A stretch of 64,000 nucleotides of DNA from Geoanaerobacter pelophilus (lineage in GTDB: Bacteria > Desulfobacterota > Desulfuromonadia > Geobacterales > DSM-12255). This document shows, piece after piece, positions 40,746 through 49,373 of the stretch (positions are counted from its first letter, which is position 1; the number at the start of each line of letters is the position of its first letter). The DNA lies in assembly GCF_018476885.1 (NCBI RefSeq), contig NZ_JAHCVJ010000003.1, forward strand, positions 248,001-312,000. Direction: 5' to 3'. Position numbers and translations under genes: made by a program. The notes beneath the pieces are model-generated. The model saw nothing but the letters and a program-made list of their open reading frames with translations, made no database searches and was not told where the DNA came from.

Positions 40746-41823
40746 AGGCCATCAGCTCACTTGATCCTTCGCGTCTAAAACAAACAGGGTCCAGAATTCG
40801 GCCACCACTTACTGAGCAAAGCTCCCCAAGGCCATGTTCGGTAGCATAGGTATTTTCAACGCCGTCGCAAAGCTCAAAGAATCGGCATGAATTACATGTT
40901 AGGGCTTTCGTATAGAAACGACAGCGCAACCCTTCGGTTACTGCCGCATCCAGCAGTTTGGCAAAATTCTTTCTGAACAGATTTTTTGCTTCACCTGCCA
41001 CAATCAGTCCATATCCTAGGATTGCCAAGTAACGAATTAGTCCTGTACCCTGCTCCAGCCTCGCTCTAACCCGTGGCACCCATTCGTAAGGATCATAGGG
41101 TACCTGCCGGTGATTGCAGACAAACCGCTCGTACCCCTGCATAAAACAATAAGGGATGTAACGAACATTAACCGCAGGAACAAGAGACTCCAGATAATCA
41201 CAGGCACTATGGAGGTGCGGAGCCATATCTGTGTAGCGTACCATTAGCTTGTCAACAAGGTTCTTGGCAAAGCACCAGTCGTTCACAGTTATGAAGTTGA
41301 CCTGAATTGGCCTGAAATTGGCAACAAAACGGCTTACAACGATGATGTCGGCAAGATTTACCCGGTTTACCACCGTATTGACGCGAACAGCCAGACCGAG
41401 ATCTACAGCATTTTTCATGGCAGCTGAGATGCGGGCAAAGCTGCCAGGGGTTGCGGTCAGTTCATCGTGGACGGTCTCGTTTGAACCGTGAACGGAAAAG
41501 AGGATCTCATCAAGTCCGGCATCCTTAAGAATGCCCATGTATTTGGAGTCCGCCAGTCTCCAACCGTTACTGATAATACACACCCGTTCCATACCCTGCT
41601 GCTTTGCAGCGATAATTAACTTCGGTAGATCGGGATGCACCGTAGGTTCACCGCCAGAAAAGTCAACCTCTCGAACTCCGCGCCTGTAGGCGTAGCGAAG
41701 GTCCTGCAGTATCTCATCTGATTTCCGGTTTGGGGCATCAAGATTGTCACGGTAGTAACAGAAAACGCAACGTATATTGCACTTAAGACCTGTTACAATC
41801 TTTACTCGCCTGGTCCTATTCAC
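40735..41823 (-). CDS. Radical SAM protein (third of three)
   Basis: A 362-residue enzyme, more distant from the other two. It has C15-x3-C19-x2-C22 (GLKCNIRCVFCYY), VDFSGGEPTVHPDL and a C-terminal cysteine set (RCRFYTKALTCNSCRFFELCDGV). The common CDG(V/F/L) ending ties it to the other two as a subfamily. Both ends overlap neighbours by 8-11 bp, so it is translated with a GT2 enzyme upstream. Function unknown; glycan modification inferred from context. Confidence 0.87.
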   Translation of the reverse strand: MNRTRRVKIVTGLKCNIRCVFCYYRDNLDAPNRKSDEILQDLRYAYRRGVREVDFSGGEPTVHPDLPKLIIAAKQQGMERVCIISNGWRLADSKYMGILKDAGLDEILFSVHGSNETVHDELTATPGSFARISAAMKNAVDLGLAVRVNTVVNRVNLADIIVVSRFVANFRPIQVNFITVNDWCFAKNLVDKLMVRYTDMAPHLHSACDYLESLVPAVNVRYIPYCFMQGYERFVCNHRQVPYDPYEWVPRVRARLEQGTGLIRYLAILGYGLIVAGEAKNLFRKNFAKLLDAAVTEGLRCRFYTKALTCNSCRFFELCDGVENTYATEHGLGELCSVSGGRILDPVCFRREGSSELMAYAE

Positions 41824-42670
41824 TCTTTACCCCTACTATCGCACCTAAAAAGCCTTTAAGTGAGTAGAGAGACCAACAGAATTTCAGATAACTTATGTTT
41901 GGACGTCTTGAAAACCATAAGTTTGGGAGCAATCCGAGCAACAAACGTCGGGACATTATTATTGGCGTAACAATCCCCCATAACGGCTTAATCCGCAAGC
42001 ATTTACGACTGAACACCGCCGCTCCCCGTCCATTAAGAAGGCATTTAGCCCGGTATTCATCCAAGGAAGCCTCGTGGGGATGATACACCACTGCTTTGTC
42101 ATTGTATACATGCTTGAACCCTGCCCAGCGCGCTCGTAGTCCCAAGTCGTTATCCTCCCAACTTGGCTCCGGAAAGGTTTCATCGAACCCGCCGAGTTGG
42201 TCGAATACGGTCCGACGATAGGCAATATTGCAAGTAGCAAAGGTCTTACCGCTATAAACCGACTGTTCGAGCATTAGCGGCAGGGAGAGCTCACGATCAT
42301 AAGAGCAAGTGCGCCCGCTTACTAGGCCGACATCCGGCATTTCGAACGATTTAGTTATTTCTGTTAGCCATCCAGTGTCAGGAACCGAATCATCATCAAC
42401 AAAACCGACAATCTCACCCTTTGCCAGACTTACCCCAGAATTTCTAGCAGCAGCAGGTCCCCGGTTCAAGAATCTAACAAACTGTACCGGTATATCCAGC
42501 GCCTGGATTGCAGATTTGACAACATTTTCAATTTCAACACGGTTTGGTGAACCGTCGTCAACAATGACAACTTCGTATTCCCCTTTAAAATCCTGCTTTC
42601 CGATGGCATCAAGACAGAGACTGATCCAGTCAGCCCTGCGGAAGACAGGTATGACAATGGACGCATACAT
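41816..42670 (-). CDS. Glycosyltransferase family 2
   Basis: 284 residues from ATG 42670; a GTG at 42676 that overlaps the UbiA stop is also possible. GT-A motifs: YASIVIPVFRRADWISLCLDAI, YEVVIVDDGSPNRVE, EIVGFVDDDSVPDTGWL (DDD) and PEPSWEDNDLGLRARWAGFK (the ED acceptor motif). It lies between the UbiA-type prenyltransferase and the third radical SAM gene. Likely an inner-membrane-associated transferase of the exported glycan. Confidence 0.92.
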   Translation of the reverse strand: MYASIVIPVFRRADWISLCLDAIGKQDFKGEYEVVIVDDGSPNRVEIENVVKSAIQALDIPVQFVRFLNRGPAAARNSGVSLAKGEIVGFVDDDSVPDTGWLTEITKSFEMPDVGLVSGRTCSYDRELSLPLMLEQSVYSGKTFATCNIAYRRTVFDQLGGFDETFPEPSWEDNDLGLRARWAGFKHVYNDKAVVYHPHEASLDEYRAKCLLNGRGAAVFSRKCLRIKPLWGIVTPIIMSRRLLLGLLPNLWFSRRPNISYLKFCWSLYSLKGFLGAIVGVKSE

Positions 42671-42672
42671 AG

Positions 42673-43521
42673 TCACTTGCCGTAGATCCCTATTCCGACT
42701 AAAACTGCCCAGGCAGCTCCTACCATAAACAACACCGGGTCACGCAAAAGCGAATCGGTCGGATCGCCACTCTGTCCCTTCTTGATACGGTAAATGTAGC
42801 GCAACAGCCCGAAACAGCAGAGAGGCACAGAGTACACCATGAAACTCCTGACAATGACGTACATGGTATAGGTTACCAGAACAGCTCCACCTGTCATATA
42901 CATGGCACCATCCAGGAAACCATCGGGATAATTGGCAAGCGTCTTTCTGTGGCCTCCAGCTGAACTTCCCAGGGAAAGCTTCTCACTCAAACGTTTACCA
43001 GTACTGAGAAACACCGCAAGGAGAAAGACCGTTAGCAATAGCCAATCCGAAACCTCGATTCGAAAAAACTCCCCACCAGCCAGTAACCGCACCACAAAGC
43101 CGCTCGATATGCAGAAGATATCGAGTACGGCCACCTCTCTGAAATAAAAGGTATAAGCAACGGTAATCAGCAGGTACAAAATGAGGTAAAGGGTAAAACG
43201 AGCTGAGATAAGGGGAGCAAGCCCCAACGAAACGAGCAGCAGAATTACGCAGATCACCTTAGCTGTAACTGGCGTGACCTTGCCGGATACAAGTGGTCGA
43301 TGTTTTTTCTTTGGATGCCGGATATCATTATCCAGGTCATTCAGGTCGTTAAAAATATACCCAGCGCTTGATCCAAGGCAAAACACGGCAAAAGGAAACA
43401 GCCCTCGATATACAGTATCCAGATCCAATATTGCCCCACCAAGAAACGGAGGGAAAAAAAGCATGGCATTTTTCAGCCATTGGGTTGGTCTTAAAAGTTT
43501 TAGGTACTCAGAAAATATCAA
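42673..43521 (-). CDS. UbiA-family prenyltransferase, decaprenyl-phosphate phosphoribosyltransferase-like
   Basis: A 282-residue integral membrane enzyme with about eight helices. The first aspartate motif reads FNDLNDLDNDIRHPKKKHRPLVSG (57-80), and RPTQWLKNAMLFFPPFLGG (11-29) is typical of the DPPR-synthase (Rv3806c-like) branch of the family, which puts phosphoribose on polyprenyl phosphate. That would give a lipid-linked pentose for the glycan. It is the first gene of the minus-strand run and probably follows a promoter in 43522-43626. The sub-family call is by motif resemblance only. Confidence 0.8.
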   Translation of the reverse strand: MIFSEYLKLLRPTQWLKNAMLFFPPFLGGAILDLDTVYRGLFPFAVFCLGSSAGYIFNDLNDLDNDIRHPKKKHRPLVSGKVTPVTAKVICVILLLVSLGLAPLISARFTLYLILYLLITVAYTFYFREVAVLDIFCISSGFVVRLLAGGEFFRIEVSDWLLLTVFLLAVFLSTGKRLSEKLSLGSSAGGHRKTLANYPDGFLDGAMYMTGGAVLVTYTMYVIVRSFMVYSVPLCCFGLLRYIYRIKKGQSGDPTDSLLRDPVLFMVGAAWAVLVGIGIYGK

Positions 43522-43626
43522 CTTTGGTCCTTAGTATGACAAATATAGTTTAAAACGACATCGCCATATTGAAGCTACAACTATTATGCTTTATACTTCC
43601 GGTAAAAATAGTCTGGGAGCGATACG

Positions 43627-44046
43627 ATGATCCGTTTAATTATCATGCTGGTTTTACTATTTACAATCACCTCTAATGCCTTTCCTCTAGAGAAGGACTA
43701 TCAAAGTTTTTATCAGGCTGGAATCGCCAAGAACAAAGCTGGCAATTTCGCTGAAGCCATAAAACTCTATTCTGAAGCTATCAGACTAAAACCTGACTCT
43801 CCGGAACTTTTCTTTGTTAGGGGCCGCGCCTACAAGCAGAATGATCAGCTAGAACTAGCATACAAAGATCTTTCAAAATCAATAGAACTGAGACCTGCAT
43901 ACCCTGAGGCGTTAAACTTGCGCGGTGTGACCGGAATCGGATTGAATCGCCTGAAAGATACAAAGACAGATCTTAAAAAAGCCTGCGACCTCGGCAGTAA
44001 AGACGCTTGCAAGAATCTGGTGAAATTCAAGGATCTACTTAAATAA
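43627..44046 (+). CDS. Secreted TPR-repeat protein
   Basis: A 139-residue protein with an N-terminal signal peptide (MIRLIIMLVLLFTITSNAFPLEK) and about three TPR units (YQAGIAKNKAGNFAEAIKLYSEAIRLKPDSPELFFVRGRAYKQNDQLELAYKDLSKSIELRPAYPEALNLRGVTG). It ends KKACDLGSKDACKNLVKFKDLL, with two cysteines. It is the only plus-strand gene between 16 kb and the end of the window and lies between two minus-strand operons. A periplasmic scaffold is likely; a partner is unknown. Confidence 0.8.
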   Translation: MIRLIIMLVLLFTITSNAFPLEKDYQSFYQAGIAKNKAGNFAEAIKLYSEAIRLKPDSPELFFVRGRAYKQNDQLELAYKDLSKSIELRPAYPEALNLRGVTGIGLNRLKDTKTDLKKACDLGSKDACKNLVKFKDLLK

Positions 44047-44055
44047 TCTAAACCG

Positions 44056-44940
44056 TTAAGTATCTCTGTCAGGTTTACTATTTTTCACAATATCTAAGAA
44101 AAAATCTTCCAGGTTTTTCCGGATCGGCTCGATCAAAGTAATTTCATCCCCGCAGCTTGCAACCTCTGCCATGACTTTTGGCAGGCCATCTCTGGAGGAG
44201 AGCATAATTTCGTTCCCTGCCCCCCCCTTTTTTATATGGATATGATACCCGACAACACCTTCCTTGAGTATCGTATCAAGCCGTTCTACGCTCTTCAGCT
44301 CTCCCCTGAGGATAATCCCTACCCGGTCGCAGACCTTCTCTACATCATCCGTGATATGGGTGCTAAAAAAAACTGTCTTCCCCCTGCCTCTCAATTCAAG
44401 GATGATCTCTTTGACAAGTGCCCTGCCGATGGGGTCCAGCCCACTCATCGGCTCGTCGAGAATATAAAGTTCCGGGTCGTGAACCATTACCTGTGCTAGA
44501 CCTACCCTCTGGATCATCCCCTTACTATATCCCCTCATAGGCCTTTTTCTGGCATCCCAAAGTTCAAGAAGCTTGAGAGTATCCTCTACTCGTTGCAAAA
44601 GGAGATGGTTATCAAGCTCAAACATCTTACCGACAAACATCAAGTATTCTTCAGCTGTGAGGTAATCATAGAAGGAAGGGTTTTCTGGAAGATAGCCAAC
44701 ATTGCGGCGTGATTCGACTGTACCGATCTTACTGCCGAGTATTGAGGCATCTCCGCCGGTTGGCCGAATCAGGCCCATAAGACACTTGATTGTTGTACTC
44801 TTACCGGCTCCGTTTGGTCCCAAAAAACCAAACACTTCCCCTCTATTAAGAGTCATACTCAGCCTATCCAATGCCAAAACACGTTGATTACGCTTTCCTT
44901 TGAACTCCTTAGACAGATCAGTTATTTCGAGGGCATTCAT
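44056..44940 (-). CDS. ABC transporter ATP-binding protein (ABC-2 partner)
   Basis: 294 residues from ATG 44940, which has GGAG six bases upstream; the ATG at 44955 overlaps the upstream gene's stop and has a poor site. FGFLGPNGAGKSTTIKCLMGL (Walker A), YSKGMIQRVGLAQVMVHDPELYILDEPMSGLDP (signature and Walker B) and FFSTHI are clear. It is of the DRA/CcmA/GldA-type drug or lipid ABC class and pairs with the permease at 45809. In Geobacter a similar ABC set lies beside pilA; a role in pilus or envelope assembly is inference. Confidence 0.93.
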   Translation of the reverse strand: MNALEITDLSKEFKGKRNQRVLALDRLSMTLNRGEVFGFLGPNGAGKSTTIKCLMGLIRPTGGDASILGSKIGTVESRRNVGYLPENPSFYDYLTAEEYLMFVGKMFELDNHLLLQRVEDTLKLLELWDARKRPMRGYSKGMIQRVGLAQVMVHDPELYILDEPMSGLDPIGRALVKEIILELRGRGKTVFFSTHITDDVEKVCDRVGIILRGELKSVERLDTILKEGVVGYHIHIKKGGAGNEIMLSSRDGLPKVMAEVASCGDEITLIEPIRKNLEDFFLDIVKNSKPDRDT

Positions 44941-44951
44941 ATGAGACTCCG

Positions 44952-45812
44952 TCATTTTCTGGCACCAAAAGCAAATTTGCTGGTAGTGGCAACCTTGCCA
45001 TCAGGTTCTAAATAAAATCTCCCGCCATAGGGGTCAACCGGACGGGTCTTAAGATACCCGGCACCAAGCAGCTCCTCAACTGAACCAGGGAGCTTTCCAT
45101 TTTCTGCCCTGTAGCGGTCTCTTGCCACTTCAATGCGATCAACCTCTTCAAAAGCTTCAAGTCTGGTCTCCAGAGACTTTTTAAAGGTCTCGTTGGTAGT
45201 GGATTCGATGATTGTTTTAAGGTATTTAATCGCTAGTTGAGTCTGGCCGGACTCCTGAATATACCTGCCGGCAAGACTTATGTGCAGATCCTGAGAACTG
45301 AGATCTGCAGCAGCTTTATAGCACTTGGCGGCGTTGGCATAGTCTTTTAAGAAGAAGGCGTAGTTAAACCCTGCAAAAAAGGGAAGATACCAATCCCAAG
45401 TTCTGTATTTCATTCCGTATTCCAACAGATCATTGGCAACCTTGACCTGCCCAGCGTCCCATACAAGGAACGCCTGAGCAAAGTAGTAACCATCCATGTT
45501 GTAAGGGTCCAGTTTAAGCGCTGCGTGTACAACTCTTGACATACCTGGGTAATCAGGAGCCTCAGGAAGCTTGTCATTAGCCGCGTAAACCGAAAACCCG
45601 CCAAAGTACATGAGTGCTTTCATAACGAGTGAAGCACCCAGAAGTTCCTTTTGATCGGCACTTACCAAACGGATAAACTTGGCATTAGGCACAAAACCAA
45701 TTTTTGCCGTAGCCGACCTGCCACGCATCAGCGCAGTAAAAGGGGAGAGCACCATCAGGTAGCACAAGAAAGCGACTGCCGCTATCAACAGGGATCTGGT
45801 CGAAGAGGTCAC
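44952..45812 (-). CDS. Membrane-anchored TPR-like accessory protein of the ABC transporter
   Basis: A 286-residue protein with an N-terminal membrane anchor (SLLIAAVAFLCYLMVLSPFTALM) and helical TPR-like repeats (AALKLDPYNMDGYYFAQAFLVWDAGQVKVANDLLEYGMKYRTWDWYLPFFAGFNYAFFLKDYANAAKCYKAAADL). The C-terminal ~60 residues (RYRAENGKLPGSVEELLGAGYLKTRPVDPYGGRFYLEPDGKV) look like the small globular end of type II pseudopilins (ENGxLP...LxPxGGxF). It overlaps the permease gene and the ATPase gene by 4 bp each, so it is part of the transporter operon. Confidence 0.75.
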   Translation of the reverse strand: MTSSTRSLLIAAVAFLCYLMVLSPFTALMRGRSATAKIGFVPNAKFIRLVSADQKELLGASLVMKALMYFGGFSVYAANDKLPEAPDYPGMSRVVHAALKLDPYNMDGYYFAQAFLVWDAGQVKVANDLLEYGMKYRTWDWYLPFFAGFNYAFFLKDYANAAKCYKAAADLSSQDLHISLAGRYIQESGQTQLAIKYLKTIIESTTNETFKKSLETRLEAFEEVDRIEVARDRYRAENGKLPGSVEELLGAGYLKTRPVDPYGGRFYLEPDGKVATTSKFAFGARK

Positions 45813-46603
45813 TTCATCTCCCGTCGCTCAAATAGAAACGCAGCAACACCCAACAGCATGGCGGTATATGCAAGGAAATAGAAGAAGACTGTTACAAGCG
45901 CTCTGAAATCAGGCGTTATCGAATATATGGCATGGACTTTAAGATCAAAACCACTGAAATTAGGCAATATGTAATAAAGCAATGTTGCCGACTCCCTGAC
46001 AAAAGGTGAGACGGACTTTAATCCAGATGGAGTATTTAGGTAATCGTAAACCTCTTGCGTAACCGTACCCGCCAGAAAAGTGCTTATCGTACCGAAAATG
46101 GGGAGGAAAAAAGAGGTGCTTATCGACGAAAACAACATCGAAACTGCAACAAGGAGAATGTATTTTAACGCGTCATACAGTACTGCAAGCAGAAGATACC
46201 ACCAGACAAATGGCTTACCAACTGCAGTGACGCCAGAGGAGACCTTGATAACTGCGAGACTTACGCCTCCAAGGACAACTGAGCAGCCAAACAGGAAGAA
46301 GGCAATTCCGGCAAATTTCCCGATAAGGTAAGAGGAGCGGCTTAGCGGAAGACTGAGGACACTGTAGGTGTAACGCCTTTCAATGTCACGCCAGATGGAT
46401 GTTGAGCCTAGAAATACTGCCAGAAGAAGCATTATGAACGATACCAGCGACAGCGAAAGAGTTGTGGAGAGTTCCGTGGCCTGGCGCATTGATAAAGTTG
46501 AGACCGTTGGGACCAGGAGAAAAAGCAAGAAAACTCCCATGATCCCCTGAATGGTCCTGTCTTTCACTATACCTTTAAGTGTCTGAAGCATACAGAGAAG
46601 CAT
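45809..46603 (-). CDS. ABC-2 type transporter permease
   Basis: A 264-residue membrane protein with about six helices and an extracellular stretch rich in DFSG. The opening MLQTLKGIVKDRTIQGIMGVFLLFLLVP and the centre WRDIERRYTYSVLSLPLSRSSYLIGKFAGIAFFLFG are typical of ABC-2 permeases of the NosY/GldF type. AAAGG precedes the ATG at 46603. It is the membrane half of the exporter with 44056-44940. Confidence 0.88.
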   Translation of the reverse strand: MLLCMLQTLKGIVKDRTIQGIMGVFLLFLLVPTVSTLSMRQATELSTTLSLSLVSFIMLLLAVFLGSTSIWRDIERRYTYSVLSLPLSRSSYLIGKFAGIAFFLFGCSVVLGGVSLAVIKVSSGVTAVGKPFVWWYLLLAVLYDALKYILLVAVSMLFSSISTSFFLPIFGTISTFLAGTVTQEVYDYLNTPSGLKSVSPFVRESATLLYYILPNFSGFDLKVHAIYSITPDFRALVTVFFYFLAYTAMLLGVAAFLFERREMK

Positions 46604-46622
46604 TTTTTAACCTTTCAAAAAA

Positions 46623-48446
46623 CTACTGCAAGGAATCGGCAAGTCTGCAGGCAAAGTGTGATTGAGGGTCGTTTGACGGAATAAAAGAACAGCCAGCAAC
46701 AAAATACTTTCTCGCAGCACTTCTTTCGCCAATATCAAGAGCAACCTTACCCATCTGATAATATTTAGCGTAATCTTTGGTCATTGCAATAGTGCGTTCA
46801 GATATTTCCAACAACCTGTTACCCCAGAAGACCCTTTCCTTGCCCAGAGCAGTGGCATGCATCTGTCGCAGAAAATCGAGATACAGATTAGATTCCCCCG
46901 ATTTTTCAAAAACCTTCGCATACAGTCGATCCGCTTCAGAGTATCTTCCGGTAATCGCCAACAGGTTGGCGTAATTCAAGTCTAAGTCGGATACATATTG
47001 AACAGAAGGAAGTTTTTGCGCAAGACGATACTGTTTTTCAGCCTCTTTATACCTACCGGCATCCCTAAGAGCAATCAGGTAATTGTTTCTGATGAACCTG
47101 AAATTAGGCGCTTTTTTTACTGTGTCCTCAAAAAGGGAAAGATTGGAACTCCAGATATAACTTCTATGAACTGTAGATGCGGCAAAAACCAGCACAATAA
47201 AACAGCACACAGGGATTACCACTTGATGCAATCTGGAACTCGTAACAAAATAGCATCCTAGTGAAATAATGAAAAAGGCGGAGGCAATGTATACATACCT
47301 CTCGGCATAGGATGTCCACGCAATAGCTCCCAATGAAAGTGGCAGCGCCGGAAGAATGAGGCATATACCTGTTATGAAGAAGGTGGTGGCAAGGGTTCCA
47401 CGCAACATAAAAAGCAAAATAAATGGCGCCGTAGCGACACCTGCAATATTGTAATATGGCGAGATCTCGCGGATGGCAAAATTAAGGGGGAACGGGAAGA
47501 TGAATTTTTTCAGGTAAAAGGCGATGGCCCCGAGAAATGTCTGGATTGTATAGTTGCTGTCAGCCTGTATTAGTGTAATTGTCGCTGAGATCTGACCGGA
47601 ACCCGACGCAAAAACCATCTTCCGGGTAAGGTACATAACTGTGGCGCCGAAGGCAACAGCAACAACAAGCAGAACGCACCTTACTATCATCCTCCTGTCA
47701 ATTAAGCAGAGCCAGACCAGAAATAAGGCGAGCAGCGCACTGGTAACCCAAAGGCTATAAGAGACAACCAACAGCACTGCAGCAACAAAACCGGTTGCCG
47801 CAGCCGCTCTCAGCATCTTGCTGTAATCTGCATCCGAAGATATACTCTCAGCTTCATTCAACAATAGAAGCAGCAACCAGCCGACCAGATACCCTAAAGC
47901 AACCTCTTTGGCAAGATATGAAACAGCGATGCAGACTAAAGAGCCTAATAGGAAAAACAGACCATTTCTCTCCCGGTAACGTAGCAATAAATATGTACTG
48001 AGCAAGATAAAAAAACCGCTAAAAAGATCGGTTCTACCAGACAGCCAGCAGACTGATTCAGTGGCAATCGGGTGAAGGCCGAAGAGAAGGGAAAACATCA
48101 ATGGCAAAAACCGTTTTTGAACATCAGCCAGCCTGGAAAGTATCAGAAACACAAGAACCGCATTGGCGGCATGAGCTGAGATATTTACCAAGTGCATCAT
48201 CCTAAGGTCGAACATCAGGATGTACTTGTCAAAGAGTTGGCTCAACAGGATCAATGGGCGATAATAACCGGCTCCATGAGCGCCGGGGAAAAACACCTCC
48301 CGAAAACCTGCAAAATTGTAATCTCTTACCCACTGCAACATCAGATAATCGTCTACGGTATTTACTTCGGCAAAGATACTGGGTGAATAAGCCAGGAGAA
48401 CGGCAAAGAAGATAAGATAACAGCGGTTTCTTGTCGTAACGTTCAT
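46623..48446 (-). CDS. Polytopic membrane protein with TPR tail, PMT/TMTC-like
   Basis: A 607-residue protein. Residues ~1-430 contain about ten membrane helices; early motif DDYLMLQWVRDYNFAGFREVFFPGAHGAGYYRPLILLSQLFD and HLVNISAHAANAVLVFLIL with HPIATESVCWLSGRTDLFSG are typical of TPR-type O-mannosyltransferase-like (TMTC/ArnT-superfamily) proteins. The C-terminal ~130 residues are TPR repeats (KKAPNFRFIRNNYLIALRDAGRYKEAEKQYRLAQ). A gene of this type lies beside pilA in Geobacter. Pilin or surface-protein glycosylation is possible, not shown. Confidence 0.75.
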   Translation of the reverse strand: MNVTTRNRCYLIFFAVLLAYSPSIFAEVNTVDDYLMLQWVRDYNFAGFREVFFPGAHGAGYYRPLILLSQLFDKYILMFDLRMMHLVNISAHAANAVLVFLILSRLADVQKRFLPLMFSLLFGLHPIATESVCWLSGRTDLFSGFFILLSTYLLLRYRERNGLFFLLGSLVCIAVSYLAKEVALGYLVGWLLLLLLNEAESISSDADYSKMLRAAAATGFVAAVLLVVSYSLWVTSALLALFLVWLCLIDRRMIVRCVLLVVAVAFGATVMYLTRKMVFASGSGQISATITLIQADSNYTIQTFLGAIAFYLKKFIFPFPLNFAIREISPYYNIAGVATAPFILLFMLRGTLATTFFITGICLILPALPLSLGAIAWTSYAERYVYIASAFFIISLGCYFVTSSRLHQVVIPVCCFIVLVFAASTVHRSYIWSSNLSLFEDTVKKAPNFRFIRNNYLIALRDAGRYKEAEKQYRLAQKLPSVQYVSDLDLNYANLLAITGRYSEADRLYAKVFEKSGESNLYLDFLRQMHATALGKERVFWGNRLLEISERTIAMTKDYAKYYQMGKVALDIGERSAARKYFVAGCSFIPSNDPQSHFACRLADSLQ

Positions 48447-48482
48447 GAAGTCTGGTGACCGGTTTCATAAAGAGAGTTGAAT

Positions 48483-48512
48483 AAAAAAAAGAGGGTTGAG
48501 AACTCAACCCTC
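48483..48512 (-). terminator. Intrinsic terminator of the pilA-pilA-C transcript
   Basis: GAGGGTTGAG (48491-48500) and CTCAACCCTC (48503-48512) form a 10-bp stem with a 2-bp centre; on the minus strand an eight-T run follows (48483-48490). It lies 25 bp past the PilA-C-like stop. It should separate pilus genes from the membrane-protein/ABC operon. Confidence 0.9.
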
Positions 48513-48536
48513 CGGTTTAGCGTATCGATGCAAATT

Positions 48537-48881
48537 CTATTGCCAGGCGCCATCAGGCCCTGCAGTTGCAGAGTTAGTTGCAGTAGGAACGCATACTGTG
48601 GCATTTGCTTGCTGAGCAGGAATTGCCTTAGAGTATATCTTTGAGGTGTCTGTTAACGTGTTTGTAATACCTGTACCACCAGCAGAGCCAAACTCTTTCT
48701 TACCACTGACATGGCAAGAAGTTGCAGTATATGAGTTTGCTGCTGAAGTAATCGAAATGCCAACCTTGGCTGAAGGAGTAAATGAACCGCCACCAATCGA
48801 AGTCGTCGTTGTAATGCTTTGTGCAGCTAATGCGGATGTTGAAAAACAGAGTACCGCAAGAATTGTTATAACCTTTTTCAT
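48537..48881 (-). CDS. Secreted PilA-C/Spc-like partner of the short pilin
   Basis: 114 residues from ATG 48881 with AAGGAG upstream. It has a signal peptide (KKVITILAVLCFSTSALAAQ) and a small, Ser/Thr/Gly-rich, beta-type mature domain with two cysteines (SCHVSGKK and TVCVPTATN). It lies 48 bp after the short pilin gene, matching the pilA-N/pilA-C (spc) pair of Geobacter, where the second protein supplies the globular part or acts as chaperone of the short pilin. Homology is inferred from place, size and style, not from clear motifs. Confidence 0.7.
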   Translation of the reverse strand: MKKVITILAVLCFSTSALAAQSITTTTSIGGGSFTPSAKVGISITSAANSYTATSCHVSGKKEFGSAGGTGITNTLTDTSKIYSKAIPAQQANATVCVPTATNSATAGPDGAWQ

Positions 48882-48929
48882 AAAAGATCTCCTTATGAGA
48901 AGAATGAGCGTATAACGCAAAAAAAATAA

Positions 48930-49145
48930 TTATCCAATAACCGGATATTGCTGACTGTCAGCAAATGCCGATTCCATCTGGGTCTTCAGGTTGCGAAGGT
49001 CGCTCTGTGCCGCTGAATCATACGCCTTAGCCCGGTAGGTAGAGAACTGCGGAATGGCGATGGCAGCCAGGATACCGATGATCGCCACAACGATCAGCAG
49101 CTCGATGAGGGTAAAACCTTTGTTGTTTCTAAATTTGCTAAGCAT
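48930..49145 (-). CDS. pilA: Short type IVa pilin (Geobacter e-pilin type, PilA/PilA-N)
   Basis: A 71-residue prepilin with cleavage at RNNKG|FTLIELLIVVAIIGILAAIAIPQFSTY. The mature form has 61 residues and lacks the globular C-terminal domain of normal pilins. Aromatic residues at F1, F24, Y27, Y32, F51 and Y57 match those proposed to matter for conductive pili in Geobacter sulfurreducens. Glu5 is present. It heads the pilus block, with a sigma-54 promoter upstream and the PilA-C-like gene downstream. Whether filaments conduct, or only aid secretion with PilA-C, is disputed in the field. Confidence 0.95.
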   Translation of the reverse strand: MLSKFRNNKGFTLIELLIVVAIIGILAAIAIPQFSTYRAKAYDSAAQSDLRNLKTQMESAFADSQQYPVIG

Positions 49146-49238
49146 ACTTGATTCTCCTTTCTAGTTTGTACATAAGAAGGTTTTATTGCAGTATCGGAAT
49201 TACAGCTAAGAACTTTAGCGGAATTTTATTAACTATAA

Positions 49239-49254
49239 AGCTAGAACCATGCCA
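49239..49254 (-). promoter_or_regulatory. Sigma-54 promoter of pilA
   Basis: On the minus strand TGGCAT-GGTTC-TAGCT fits the -24/-12 consensus TGGCAC-N5-TTGCW with two mismatches and keeps GG and GC at the right spacing. Transcription would start near 49228, giving a leader of about 80 nt before pilA. The AT-rich DNA between here and pilR (49255-49373) likely holds the PilR sites. Confidence 0.7.
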
Positions 49255-49373
49255 CTATTCCCGCCCAACAGAACTATAATATTTTAAACCAGTTACAAAC
49301 AATACCAACAAGATCTGCTTTAAACTGCACTAAGAAAACAACAAATAAATGTCACTTCTGATGACAATTTTTG

